The notes: generated from the letters alone by a model not told the origin. Positions 33,283-42,063 are shown, counted from the stretch's first letter. The stretch is DNA of 64,000 bases from Candidatus Obscuribacterales bacterium (GCA_031292355.1 JARLHI010000003.1:186001-250000); one strand, 5' to 3'. Made by a program: numbers and translations.

Positions 33283-34917
33283 GTGAATCAAGAGCGACCA
33301 TCAGGCGCGGAAAAACTTAAAAGATGTCCAGCCTGCCAGAGAGAATTTACAGGCGGGCTTGCTGTTTGTCAGTTTGACGGTACTCTCTTGATATCGGTAA
33401 TGAAGGATCAATTCATCGGCACCAAAGTAGCCGACAAATATGAAGTCATATCCGAAATCGGGCGCGGCGGCATGAGTATTGTCTACAAAGCGCGGCATGA
33501 ATTGATGGATCGCACTGTCGCCATAAAAATGCTGCAGGCTGGTCTCGTCAACGATCAAACAAGCATCAAAAGATTTCAGCAAGAAGCCCAGGCTGCAAGC
33601 TGTCTCACTCATCCCAATGTGATCACCGTTTATGACTACGGTCTTGTTCCATCGGGGCAACCATATCTGGTGATGGACTATCTCAGCGGTGAAAGTCTCT
33701 CTGACATCGTTCTCCGAGATGGTTTTGTGGCTCCGTTGCGCGCAATCACCATCTTTGTTCAGGCTTGTGATGCCCTGGAGCACGCTCATCAGAAAGGCGT
33801 CCTACACCGCGATTTAAAATGCGGCAACATTATGCTTACTGAAATCGAAGGCCAAAAAGATGTCGTCAAAGTGGTGGATTTTGGTATCGCCAAATTGATG
33901 CCTTCATCTGGTAAGCAGCAGCAGAATTTGACTCAAACTGGCGAAGTGTTCGGCAGTCCGATTTATATGAGTCCCGAGCAATGTATGGGTGAGCAGCTCG
34001 ATGCTCGTTCAGACATTTATTCAATGGGCTGCATGTTGTACGAAACTCTTACCGGTCAACCCCCTTTGATGGGTGACACCATTATCGATACTATGCAAAT
34101 GCATGTTACCACCCAGCCACCACCATTTGTCAAAATGCGTCCTGGTCTCAATATTCCGCAGGCGCTAGAAGATGTCTGCATGAAAGCGCTTGAGAAGAAA
34201 CCAGCTGACCGGTTTGTCTCGATGGCCGCTTTCCGTGATGCTTTGATCAATGCTGCAATGCGCATTGGTGGTCAAACCGAAGCAGAAGACGAATCACCGA
34301 GATTTAGCCCTCGCAACACCAGACAGGGAATCCTTGAACCGCGCGTGCCTCCGCCGAACGCGGCCGCTTCGGCTAAACACAACGCTTTGCCAAATCCATT
34401 CATCTCCAATCCGCAAAATGCCGGTGGCACTTTTGGCGTCACCGGTCAAAACGCCGGCGAGTCAGCAGGCTCCCTCTTTGGTGACGCGCCTACCACCAAA
34501 CCAGCGCCTGCAGCACGCGCAACCGGACGCAATGAAAGTATCCCTAAAAAAATTGCTGAAGACGACACCAGACCAGCAAAAAGAATCAATGCCAATTACA
34601 CGGTCAATGACTCAGATCGAGCCAGTGAATTAGGGGCGGCAACAAGTAATCAACGGGCTCTTCGCAAGCAAGGAAAGAATCCTATCGCCGACGTCGATGT
34701 AAAAAAGCCAGGGAAACGCGAAGTAAGAACTGACATCAGAGAACCAAAGGAACCACGCAATTCCAGAGATAAGAATCGCTCTAAAAAAGAGAATGAATTT
34801 GCATCAGTACCTTCTCAGTCAAAAGTGAACAAAAAAGGATTGATCATCATCATCGCCATGATCGTAATCGGGGTGATCATTGCGGCCGTATTCTTTTTTG
34901 TGGGCGGCAATCACTGA
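33283..34917 (+). CDS. Membrane-anchored Ser/Thr protein kinase with zinc-ribbon N terminus
   Basis: This 544-residue protein starts at GTG 33283. A short Cys motif (CPACQREFTGGLAVCQFDG, 15-33) resembles the zinc-ribbon/DZR leader seen before some bacterial kinases. The kinase domain spans ~53-315 with GRGGMSIVYKA (P-loop), VAIK (Lys82), HRDLKCGNIML (Asp177), DFGIAKL (Asp199) and SPIYMSPEQ, so it should be active. A long Pro/Asn/Lys-rich, disordered region follows (~330-515). A single transmembrane helix ends the protein (GLIIIIAMIVIGVIIAAVFF). The kinase is therefore cytoplasmic and tail-anchored, with no extracellular sensor. It converges on a TonB-like gene with three bases between. Confidence 0.9.
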   Translation: MNQERPSGAEKLKRCPACQREFTGGLAVCQFDGTLLISVMKDQFIGTKVADKYEVISEIGRGGMSIVYKARHELMDRTVAIKMLQAGLVNDQTSIKRFQQEAQAASCLTHPNVITVYDYGLVPSGQPYLVMDYLSGESLSDIVLRDGFVAPLRAITIFVQACDALEHAHQKGVLHRDLKCGNIMLTEIEGQKDVVKVVDFGIAKLMPSSGKQQQNLTQTGEVFGSPIYMSPEQCMGEQLDARSDIYSMGCMLYETLTGQPPLMGDTIIDTMQMHVTTQPPPFVKMRPGLNIPQALEDVCMKALEKKPADRFVSMAAFRDALINAAMRIGGQTEAEDESPRFSPRNTRQGILEPRVPPPNAAASAKHNALPNPFISNPQNAGGTFGVTGQNAGESAGSLFGDAPTTKPAPAARATGRNESIPKKIAEDDTRPAKRINANYTVNDSDRASELGAATSNQRALRKQGKNPIADVDVKKPGKREVRTDIREPKEPRNSRDKNRSKKENEFASVPSQSKVNKKGLIIIIAMIVIGVIIAAVFFFVGGNH

Positions 34918-34920
34918 TAT

Positions 34921-35424
34921 TTAGTGATTTACCTGATGACGTTGATCGTGGACGTTATAGTCGAAAGTAAATTGAATTTCAACGTTTTTATCTTTGGACG
35001 CAGCTGGTAGATGGGCAAAAGGAGCCGTTTCTTCCACGGCCTGTCGAGCTGATTGATCTAATTCAGCGTCACCAGAGGGTGACACTTTCAAATTCGACAA
35101 ATGCCCCTGACGATCGACATTGAAGGTAACTGTGACCCGTCTAGTCATGTTGCGTTTCGGCGGATGCCAGTTGGTCTTGATTTCTTTTTCGATACTTTCC
35201 ATGTATGGACCATAGACCCCCCAGGCAGCGCTATTGGCATCAGGAGGCCGCTTTAAAGGAATCCGCTTTTCAACCGTTGTCTTGTCGTAGGTCGGTGGAT
35301 TTGATTTTATAGCGCTTGAAGCCCAGTGTATAAGACCAGCAGCTCCAGCTGTTAAGCCACAAATCACCAGAACGACAAAGGACACTGGAAGTAGGTTATT
35401 AGACCACCAGGATTGTTCTTTCAC
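34921..35424 (-). CDS. TonB-family C-terminal domain protein
   Basis: This is about 167 residues if begun at GTG 35424, which has CAGG upstream; a GTG at 35448 adds eight residues. One N-terminal transmembrane helix (LLPVSFVVLVICGLTAGAAG) anchors it, and a Pro-rich stretch follows. The C-terminal TonB fold includes YMESIEKEIKTNWHPPKRNM, RRVTVTFNVDRQGHLSNLKV and the conserved SPSGDAELDQSARQAVEET. TonB proteins carry energy from ExbB/ExbD to outer-membrane receptors. No exbBD are adjacent, and many short TonB-domain proteins of this kind are not energy transducers. The topology predicts a periplasmic domain. Confidence 0.75.
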   Translation of the reverse strand: MKEQSWWSNNLLPVSFVVLVICGLTAGAAGLIHWASSAIKSNPPTYDKTTVEKRIPLKRPPDANSAAWGVYGPYMESIEKEIKTNWHPPKRNMTRRVTVTFNVDRQGHLSNLKVSPSGDAELDQSARQAVEETAPFAHLPAASKDKNVEIQFTFDYNVHDQRHQVNH

Positions 35425-35513
35425 TGACGCTGACCTGTTGCGGGGCACACAGTCGGACCGACCACTGTGTTCAGTTTAGATGAAAGTCCGTCAAGGAGAT
35501 AGCGTTTGCACAA

Positions 35514-35542
35514 ACAAAAAAGGTCTACCTGTGGCAGACCTT
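35514..35542 (-). terminator. Terminator after tRNA-Asn
   Basis: On the minus strand AAGGTCT and AGACCTT flank a loop (GCCACAGGT) and are followed by TTTTG and TTTG. It lies 20 bases beyond the tRNA 3' end, in the right orientation to end the tRNA transcript. Arms are 35520-35526 and 35536-35542. Confidence 0.7.
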
Positions 35543-35560
35543 CAATGAATCAGACGAAAA

Positions 35561-35635
35561 TGGCTCCCGAGGTAGGATTCGAACCTACGACCAAGTGATT
35601 AACAGTCACCTGCGCTACCACTGCGCTACTCGGGA
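35561..35635 (-). tRNA. tRNA-Asn (anticodon GTT)
   Basis: The minus strand folds into a cloverleaf. Acceptor arms are TCCCGAG and CTCGGGA, followed by discriminator G and an encoded CCA (complement of 35561-35563). The D arm has AGCGCAGTGGTAGCGC. The anticodon arm is GGTGACTGTTAATCACT, with GTT reading Asn codons AAC/AAU. The T arm holds GTAGGTTCGAATCCTAC, with the GTTCGA loop. The length is 72 bases plus CCA. A terminator follows and a -10-like TAATAT region lies upstream. It could serve as an integration site, but no integrase is nearby. Confidence 0.96.
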
Positions 35636-35756
35636 ATAGCTGGTTGGAATATATTATCATGGGTGAGAGCAAGCGCTACATGGCCGGTTATACTTTGTAG
35701 CGTTCGAGATAACAATCTCTATGACACTTGGGGAATTCGGCAGAGGATCAAAGAAA

Positions 35757-36242
35757 ATGAGCTTGTTCGGCACTAACAAAGTGAGCAAGGGCTTCACTAA
35801 CGAAGCTGCAGACATGGTGCAACTATTTTTTCGTCATCGCGACATGGATCCCCGAAAGCATGAGCTGAAGGGGTCTGAAGGCTTTGGCTGGTGGTTGACA
35901 GAAGGCTCGGCGAAAATTTACATTTTTGTGCAGGACAGCCCGAACGGTGCTTTACTGAGAATAACGAGCCCGATTGTTTTTCTGCCGCAGGACAATAAAG
36001 AAGTTTTCTATCGAAAATTGCTAGACCTCAACACCAATTTGACAAATTGTGCACTCTCTACTCATGAAAACGTGGTTCTGGTTGTGGTTCAACGTCCGAC
36101 GTTAGGACTGACTCAAGAAGAATTAGACGAACAGGTATGGAATGTGGCTTATGTCGCCGATTTGCTCGACAACAAACTGGCTGATGAATTTGGTGCCCAA
36201 CTTTACTCAGAACAAGTGCACGCCAATATGCGCGGCGCCTGA
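35757..36242 (+). CDS. YbjN/CesT-like chaperone-fold protein
   Basis: This is 161 residues from ATG 35757, which has GAGGA at 9-base spacing; ATG 35721 lacks such a site. The alpha/beta pattern recalls the YbjN / type III secretion chaperone-like fold: GWWLTEGSAKIYIFVQDSPN, then LRITSPIVFLPQDNKEVFYR, LLDLNTNLTNCALSTHENVV and YVADLLDNKLADEFGAQLY. Such proteins are small cytoplasmic dimers thought to hold partners or act in sensing; no enzyme motif is present. It starts a short plus-strand operon with the inositol-phosphatase family gene 24 bases downstream and RNase D beyond it. Confidence 0.6.
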   Translation: MSLFGTNKVSKGFTNEAADMVQLFFRHRDMDPRKHELKGSEGFGWWLTEGSAKIYIFVQDSPNGALLRITSPIVFLPQDNKEVFYRKLLDLNTNLTNCALSTHENVVLVVVQRPTLGLTQEELDEQVWNVAYVADLLDNKLADEFGAQLYSEQVHANMRGA

Positions 36243-36266
36243 ATCACCAAATAAGGCGCATTCATT

Positions 36267-37127
36267 TTGGTATCACAGGTGAATTTGAAAAGACATTCCC
36301 TCAGCGAGCAAGACATTCACTATGTCAAAGATCTAGCTGAGGAAGCTGGTCGCATCGCGGTAGAAATGCGCGCTGGAGTGATGGTCAGAGAAAAAAGCGG
36401 TCCGACTGATATGGTGACGGCGGCTGATCTCGCACTGTCGAAGCTAATTGTCGAAAGAATCGGTAGTCGTTTTAGAAACGATGTGATCGTCTCTGAAGAA
36501 GACGAAGTCCACGCTCAGTGCACAGCCAAGGACAGAGTTTGGCTGATTGATCCAATCGACGGCACTGACAATTACATCAATAACGATGGACAATATTCGG
36601 TCATGATCGGTTTGCTTGAAAACTTTCAACCGGTTTTTGGCTGGGTTTATGCCCCTGCTCTTAATAAGACTTATCTCGGCGGTCCGGGTTATGGAGCGTT
36701 CAAGCAGCTGGGCAGCGGCGAGCTCATTGCCTATGAAAAGAAGCTAGCACCGTTATCGTTAGAAAACGAGGCTCGTGTCTTGATGGGATATAGAGATCGA
36801 AAATCGCACCCATGGGTGAAAGAACACCCAAAAGTAACTCTTGTGAAAGCTGGCAGTATCGGATTGAAGGTGGCAAAGGTACTGGAAGACGAGGCTGATC
36901 TCTTTATTCATCTTTCCGGCAAATTGAAAACCTGGGATACAGCTGGTCCAGTTGCTATTGCCCTTGGTGGCTTCCTGGAAGCGGGTTCATTGGAAACCGA
37001 TCAATTGATATTTCCAACACCAGAAATTCGCCACGACACATCCATCATCGTCGGACGACCTGGCTCGTTGAGCTGGGCTAGAAAGTATTTGAAACAGAAA
37101 TTTTATGACACAAATGTACAAGCATGA
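36267..37127 (+). CDS. Inositol monophosphatase family enzyme (SuhB/CysQ-like)
   Basis: This 286-residue Mg-dependent, Li-sensitive-type phosphatase has all metal-site motifs: VSEEDEV (Glu), WLIDPIDGTDNYINN (Asp-Pro-Ile-Asp-Gly-Thr) and, near the end, KTWDTAGPVAIALGGF (WD). DMVTAADLALSK in the N-terminal part is also conserved. Members hydrolyse inositol phosphates, 3'-phosphoadenosine 5'-phosphate (CysQ) or fructose bisphosphate; the closest role cannot be decided by eye, although WDxAGP with the DG..YSVMIGLLE region fits CysQ/IMPase alike. It starts at TTG 36267 with AAGG upstream; GTG 36279 is an alternative. Its last codon overlaps the rnd start (ATGA). Confidence 0.88.
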   Translation: MVSQVNLKRHSLSEQDIHYVKDLAEEAGRIAVEMRAGVMVREKSGPTDMVTAADLALSKLIVERIGSRFRNDVIVSEEDEVHAQCTAKDRVWLIDPIDGTDNYINNDGQYSVMIGLLENFQPVFGWVYAPALNKTYLGGPGYGAFKQLGSGELIAYEKKLAPLSLENEARVLMGYRDRKSHPWVKEHPKVTLVKAGSIGLKVAKVLEDEADLFIHLSGKLKTWDTAGPVAIALGGFLEAGSLETDQLIFPTPEIRHDTSIIVGRPGSLSWARKYLKQKFYDTNVQA

Positions 37128-38392
37128 ATTCAGAAGACAAAAGCCCTTTAAACATGAAAGACTCAAACGACACAAACAATCCCGAACCTCGTACCGCTCC
37201 TCCTCATCACAAGCTAATTTCCAAAATGAACGACCTTGATGATGTCGTCAAGGAAATCGACGAGGGAAGACGTTGTGCTATCGATTTGGAATTTATTCCC
37301 GAGCGCACATATGCACCAATACTATGTCTGGTGCAGGTAGCAACCGACAGTGGTGCATATATTATTGATCCAGTGGCGCTACCTGATTTGCAAAAATTAT
37401 GGCAACATATCGCCAACCCTGAAATTCTCGTCGTGCTTCATGCCGCCAATCAAGACCTCGACATCATCAATTCGTTGTCCGGACAGGTCCCTCAAAATAT
37501 TTTCGACACACAAATTGGAGCTGGCTTTGCCGGTCTCGGTTATCCCCTGGGCTATGGCAAATTACTGCATCAGCTGCTCGGCATCACAATTGATAAAACT
37601 GAAAGTTTTACAGATTGGCTCACCAGACCATTAACCGATGCGCAAATGAAATACGCCGTCGACGACGTCTGTCACCTTTTGCCAATTTATGATCGACTGA
37701 CTGCTGATTTGCAAAAAATGGGACGACTGAGCTGGGCCGAAGAAGAATGCAAACGTTATGTCGATGCTGAGCGCTATGAAAAAGATCATTCTCTCGATTT
37801 TCTCAAAATCAAAGGCTCAAGTGGTTTAAGTCGACGCAACCTCGGCGTTCTCCAGGCACTTTGTCAGTGGCGCAACACAGAAGCGATGCGGGTCAATAAG
37901 CCGCTTAAAAGTATTTTGTCCGACAATACACTGCTTGAGCTTTGCAGACGCCCTCCCAAACAACTAGGTGAAATTCAAAGAGTGCGTTCGATTCGGCCAG
38001 ACCAAGTGAGAAATTTTGGCGCGGGAATAATGCTTGCCGTCGAAAACGGGCTCAAAGTGCCGGATCTCAATTTACCGATCTGGCCATCATCGAGAATGCC
38101 ACCACGCAAAGACGTGTTGATAGCTGACATGCTTTTTGCTTTGCTCAAAGTATTTGCCTACGAAGCGGATCTCGCAACTGAACTTGTTGGTACCAGGGAT
38201 GATGTACAGGCGATGGTCCGGATTTTTCGCGAAAACAAGCGTGAAACCTCGACTTTACCCCTTTTGCACGGCTGGCGTTTTGATCTGGCTGGCTCGCGAC
38301 TGTGGTCGGCTATTGATGGTAAACCATTCACTATCGTCTGTGACGCCAGGCTTGATCCACCGGTAACTATTACAATGTCGGCCGACGCTTAA
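37124..38392 (+). CDS. rnd: Ribonuclease D
   Basis: This 3'-5' exoribonuclease trims tRNA and other RNA ends. The 422 residues have the DEDD-y exonuclease core: CAIDLEFIPERTYAPILCLV (DxE), LHAANQDLDII (Asp) and MKYAVDDVCHLLPIYD (Tyr...Asp). An HRDC-type helical region follows (SRRNLGVLQALCQWRNTEAM, with GVLQAL and RxxxA). The C-terminal ~110 residues correspond to a second HRDC-like part. There is a 35-residue hydrophilic N-terminal extension. It overlaps the upstream phosphatase by four bases, so translation is coupled. The gene ends 197 bases before the acyl-CoA dehydrogenase promoter region. Confidence 0.9.
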   Translation: MNSEDKSPLNMKDSNDTNNPEPRTAPPHHKLISKMNDLDDVVKEIDEGRRCAIDLEFIPERTYAPILCLVQVATDSGAYIIDPVALPDLQKLWQHIANPEILVVLHAANQDLDIINSLSGQVPQNIFDTQIGAGFAGLGYPLGYGKLLHQLLGITIDKTESFTDWLTRPLTDAQMKYAVDDVCHLLPIYDRLTADLQKMGRLSWAEEECKRYVDAERYEKDHSLDFLKIKGSSGLSRRNLGVLQALCQWRNTEAMRVNKPLKSILSDNTLLELCRRPPKQLGEIQRVRSIRPDQVRNFGAGIMLAVENGLKVPDLNLPIWPSSRMPPRKDVLIADMLFALLKVFAYEADLATELVGTRDDVQAMVRIFRENKRETSTLPLLHGWRFDLAGSRLWSAIDGKPFTIVCDARLDPPVTITMSADA

Positions 38393-38542
38393 CAAACTCC
38401 TTCAGAACTACGTCAAGACTATCGTCTGCGCAGAATATATCCGCAGTGGTGCTTTTTATAGTGCTCAGATAGTGCTATCGGCGCTCTAAGTTGGGATTCT
38501 TAGCGATTCTCAGGCAAAAATGACACAGTTTTCATTCCCTTT

Positions 38543-38551
38543 TGTTATGAT
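38543..38551 (+). promoter_or_regulatory. Extended -10 promoter of the acyl-CoA dehydrogenase gene
   Basis: TGTTATGAT (38543-38551) fits an extended -10 element (TG-N-TATGAT) that needs no strong -35. It lies 38 bases before the ATG and just after a T-rich spacer. The 38393-38589 gap holds this and a small GATAG/CTATC palindrome but no gene. Confidence 0.45.
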
Positions 38552-38589
38552 GACTGGTGCATTAGCGTAATTTAGGGAAGGCGCGGCAT

Positions 38590-40545
38590 ATGACATCAAC
38601 TCAAGGTCAAGACAAAGACGTCAGTTTTGCAGAAACAGCATTGCGATTAGGGGGCAAATCGGAAGACGAAGCCACACGCACTGGAGCAATGGATAGAGCA
38701 GATGACCAGGTTGAGGCCATGTTTGCGCCTCAATACAAGACTGTCAACAGTCCTATTCACAAGGCAGTCTGGGAAACGGATGTGCCAATTGATTTATTTA
38801 GAACGCCAAAAATGACAGCAGCTTCTTTGACTTTGCCAGCGATGACAAAATCTCTTGACCTGATCAAGAAATACAAAAAAGAAGGCAAAATCTGGGATGA
38901 ACAAAACAAAGTTGCCACCAGCTTGTTGGAAGACCTTGGTCCAGCGGGTTACTGGGGCATGTTCATCGACAAAAAACATGGTGGACAGGGCTCCACCGTT
39001 CGTCAGTTTATGAATTTTCTCGCTCAGGTGGCTTTAATTGATCCAACCACAGCTGGTCTTGCCTCTGTACATGGTTGCATCGGCGCCGTCGATCCCCTGC
39101 AAGCATTTGGCACAGACGAACAAAAGGCAAGGCTGCTTCCTCGATTGGCAAGTGGCGAAGCTCTGTCAGCGTTCGCATTAACCGAGCCTTGCGCGGGTTC
39201 GGACCTGACGGCCTTGCGCACGACTGCCGTTCTCAAAGGCGATAAATATGTTATCAACGGCGAAAAGTTGTTTATCACCAACGCCGTGCCAGGACGCATG
39301 GTTGGCATCGTTTGCAATATCGATGGCAAGCCAGCAGCAATAATTGCTGATCTGCCTAAACAAGAAAACGAGCACTTTAAAATACATTCCTATGGTCTGC
39401 ATGCCTTAAAGCACGCATACAACCAGGGACTAATTTTCAAAGATTTCGAAGTGCCAAAAGAGAATTTATTGATTCCACCAATCGGCGATGGTTTGACGAT
39501 TGCCTATCATGGTTTGAATCTAGGACGTCTAGCTTTGTGCGCTGCTTCAACTGGTGTCATGCGCACTATGCTTGCCAATATGCTGCCATGGTCTAAGTTC
39601 CGTGAAACTTATGGTCAACCTATTCAAAGTCGCGAACTGGTCAAACGTAGAATTGCTCGCACCGCCTCTTTGATTGTTGGTGCTGAAGCCCTGTACAACT
39701 GGGGCTCGGATCTGCTGGACAAAGGTTATAGAGGCGAGCTCGAGTGTGTAATTGCCAAAATTTTTGGTAGCGAAGCACAAAAAGAAGTAGCAATTGAATT
39801 GTTCATGAAAACTCATGGCGGCAGATCGTTTGTGCACGGTCACCCATTTGGCGACAATGTCCACGATTTTCTTGCACCATGCATTTACGAAGGTGAAGGC
39901 GAAGTGCTTGGAATGGCGTTCTTCAAGTCTCTGGCCAAAGCTCACGGACAACAATTCTTTGAGCCAATTGGCAAGACACTAGCCGAACATAAATTGCGCA
40001 CTCTCAATCCACTAAATCCGGCCCAGGTGTGGCTGCTTAGGAATCAATTGATTCCTTATGCTGCCTGGCGCGCTGGCAAGATGTTTGAGGGCTCCGCTAG
40101 CAATGTCATCTCCGGCATGTCTGAACGCTTACAGATGCACGTTGATTTCGCTCAAGAAATGCTGAACAAGCTGCCTCTTGAATTGAGTGAAAACATGGTC
40201 AAGCATCAACTTAAATTGGCCGACAGACAATGTCGCATTGCTGAAATGTCGCAACGTGTGCAAGACACCATTGTGATTCTGGTCACGGCTTTGTATGCGC
40301 ATGAACACGGCAACGACGTTTATATGGAATGCGCTGATTTACTCTGCCAGGACCTAACACGTAAATTGACAGGCGAGCGTCCCAGCGATGAATATTTCAA
40401 AGCCTGCTCCAAGCTGGCAGATAGAGTAATCAGCGGAGAATTCCCTGGTCTGTCTGAAGTAGAAACAGCCGAAATCCTTTTGCCATATGACAAAAAGAAC
40501 GAAGCAGCAACATCTTCAGAGGCAAAACAAGCCGCCGCAGTATAG
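38590..40545 (+). CDS. Acyl-CoA dehydrogenase, long form
   Basis: This 651-residue flavoenzyme oxidises acyl-CoA to trans-2-enoyl-CoA, the first step of beta-oxidation. It has a ~95-residue N-terminal extension, then the ACAD core: GPAGYWGMFIDKKHGGQGST, FALTEPCAGSDLTALRTTAV (FAD site), GDKYVINGEKLFITNA, then GRLALCAASTGVMRTML, YGQPIQSRELVKRRIA and MKTHGGRSFVHGHPFGDNVH. A catalytic Glu is likely in YEGEGEVLGMAFFK. A C-terminal helical ~180 residues extends past the usual ~380-residue enzyme; long ACADs of this size act on long chains. It stands alone with its own promoter and terminator. Together with the acyl-CoA ligase at 16849-18444 it supports fatty acid use. Confidence 0.88.
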   Translation: MTSTQGQDKDVSFAETALRLGGKSEDEATRTGAMDRADDQVEAMFAPQYKTVNSPIHKAVWETDVPIDLFRTPKMTAASLTLPAMTKSLDLIKKYKKEGKIWDEQNKVATSLLEDLGPAGYWGMFIDKKHGGQGSTVRQFMNFLAQVALIDPTTAGLASVHGCIGAVDPLQAFGTDEQKARLLPRLASGEALSAFALTEPCAGSDLTALRTTAVLKGDKYVINGEKLFITNAVPGRMVGIVCNIDGKPAAIIADLPKQENEHFKIHSYGLHALKHAYNQGLIFKDFEVPKENLLIPPIGDGLTIAYHGLNLGRLALCAASTGVMRTMLANMLPWSKFRETYGQPIQSRELVKRRIARTASLIVGAEALYNWGSDLLDKGYRGELECVIAKIFGSEAQKEVAIELFMKTHGGRSFVHGHPFGDNVHDFLAPCIYEGEGEVLGMAFFKSLAKAHGQQFFEPIGKTLAEHKLRTLNPLNPAQVWLLRNQLIPYAAWRAGKMFEGSASNVISGMSERLQMHVDFAQEMLNKLPLELSENMVKHQLKLADRQCRIAEMSQRVQDTIVILVTALYAHEHGNDVYMECADLLCQDLTRKLTGERPSDEYFKACSKLADRVISGEFPGLSEVETAEILLPYDKKNEAATSSEAKQAAAV

Positions 40546-40567
40546 TTCGTGCCAGATGCTAAAAGCA

Positions 40568-41093
40568 TCAAATTGAAAATTCGATAAGGAGCGGCGCATG
40601 ATTTGATGGCCGCTCCTTTTTTCTGGGTGATTTGTCAATCCAGGAACGAGAAACTTTTTGACAAAGATCAGAAGTGGCCCAAATGTCGTCGATACGAAAG
40701 CCCAGGTTGCATCTGAAAGCGCCCATACGATAACTCCACCACGTTTACTCACCGCCGTGCATATGGCCCATTTGGGATATAGCAATTCAACACATATATA
40801 GAAGCAATTTTGGACTCGATATAGCGTCGAGAAAAAGGCTCTACTTCGCCTATGAAGCCCTTTTGTATATTTTCTGCCGGAAGCTTTGACAAAATCGCGA
40901 CGCCATTGTAAGTGCGCTCGTAAAAAAAGCGGCACTGCTAGCCAGCTTCATTCAATTGAGCAAGAGGAAATTTCTCATCAACATTCTTTGTCCCTAGCAG
41001 GCAAACTACATCTTGGTTAACTTCTTGCAGGCATTCAAGATTGTGTGGTATTCGAACAGAAATAGAATTGACATTCCAGCTTGCAACTATCAT
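40568..41093 (-). pseudogene. xthA: Decayed exodeoxyribonuclease III (xthA)
   Basis: The minus strand from ATG 41093 reads MIVASWNVNSISVRIPHNLE and CLLGTKNVDEKFPLAQLNEA, matching the XthA start (family: MKIATWNVNSIRxRL, then QETKxxDxxFP). At codon 52 there is an in-frame TAG (40938-40940) where the family has Tyr. The frame then continues QCRFFYERTYNGVAILSKLP up to YVLNCYIPNG. After this about 85 residues, including the catalytic GDFN region, are missing. In another frame the C-terminal part resumes: TWWSYRMGAFRCNLGFRIDD, then RPSNHAPLLIEFSI and stop. XthA repairs abasic sites; this copy cannot work. A functional copy elsewhere is expected. Confidence 0.85.
40586..40620 (+). terminator. Terminator of the acyl-CoA dehydrogenase gene
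   Basis: GGAGCGGC (40588-40595) and GCCGCTCC (40609-40616) form a perfect 8-bp GC-rich stem followed by TTTTTT. It lies about 40 bases after the stop at 40545. The same bases, read on the other strand, encode the conserved C-terminal part of the dead xthA, so the terminator lies within a former coding sequence. Confidence 0.75.
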
Positions 41094-41533
41094 CTTCAAG
41101 CTTTTTTAAACCATTTCCAACTCATTTAAAGTTTTTGCATACCACGATATAGAACTAACGGAGTAGCGATTATATCTATTTCCTCAACTTTGCCTGAGCT
41201 TGCTGTTGTCTCAGCACGGAAATCACAGCGAAAAAAGTCTTAAAAAAATAGCAAAAAGGTCATACCAATAATTCCAGATTTTTTTTGCGAAATTGAATTG
41301 CATCTATATAGAAGATGCCGATGATCGCTCATCTGGTTGCGGCACATTTGCATGCGTAGAGCAATAGTATTTTGCGAAGTTTCGCGCTTTGATCTTGCTA
41401 ATGAAGAATAAGTCTTTTTGCTTACCTCCCTACATCGACGCGAGAAAAATCGATTGTCGATGAACCTGGGCAGGGCATTCACATAAAAGACGGAAGAAGC
41501 TTTAGAAATAGGCATCTTCCGCCTTAGTGGCTT

Positions 41534-41848
41534 GTGATCAGCGCTTTACGCGACAGACGCAGTGTTGAACCTATGCCAGACCTAATTAAGATGCGGGTTA
41601 TCTTCTTCGACCGCGCCAACTGCGCCTCTACTCATCGATCCGTTGAGGCACTGCATCTGGTACCAGCGCTCGATTCGCTAAAGTCTATGGGCTTCTGCGA
41701 GATCCGCATTAAAACTAGCCTTGCGCTTTCACCGCTTGAGTACGATAACCGACGACTAAAGTGGTGGCAGGCTTACCACAAATGTTTTGATTTGCAAGTG
41801 GGTGTATATGTCTGTGAGCCATATCACCGCGTATATGAAACGCTCTGA
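41534..41848 (+). CDS. Hypothetical protein, doubtful
   Basis: This is a possible 104-residue product from GTG 41534; ATG 41573 or ATG 41591 would give 91 or 85 residues. The C-terminal 85 residues (MRVIFFDRANCASTHRSVEA, then LKWWQAYHKCFDLQVGVYVC) look protein-like, with FFDRANC recalling a small alpha/beta enzyme strand, but no family is recognised. It is the only candidate in an otherwise empty 1-kb stretch (41094-42130) next to a pseudogene, so it may itself be a remnant. No strong ribosome site is visible. Confidence 0.35.
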   Translation: MISALRDRRSVEPMPDLIKMRVIFFDRANCASTHRSVEALHLVPALDSLKSMGFCEIRIKTSLALSPLEYDNRRLKWWQAYHKCFDLQVGVYVCEPYHRVYETL

Positions 41849-42063
41849 AATTCAGTCAAAATCACTGTAATGGCTGTCTTTGTTGACTTAGCGACTTTAA
41901 GAAAAAACGTTTATGTGGTGGATACGTAAAATGCGTGTTTATGCCTCTTTTAGACCTTTACGATATCGGTTTTGGTGTGTAGAGTGAATAGACGTTGAGG
42001 GTGCTTTGCGAAACAACAACACACCCCATGCGACGCGAGATTTCTTTAAGATCCGTGAACAAA

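Noticed and set aside
35561..35635. tRNA-Asn as attachment site of an integrated element.
   Set aside because: No integrase, no repeated tRNA 3' end and ordinary housekeeping genes on both sides.
40516..40935. 139-codon minus-strand reading frame across the acyl-CoA dehydrogenase end.
   Set aside because: It runs through the terminator and through the xthA remnant in a frame that matches nothing; the XthA signal is in other frames.
41240..41515. 91-codon minus-strand reading frame in the weakly coding stretch.
   Set aside because: Arg/Ser-rich sequence without hydrophobic core pattern or motif and no ribosome site.
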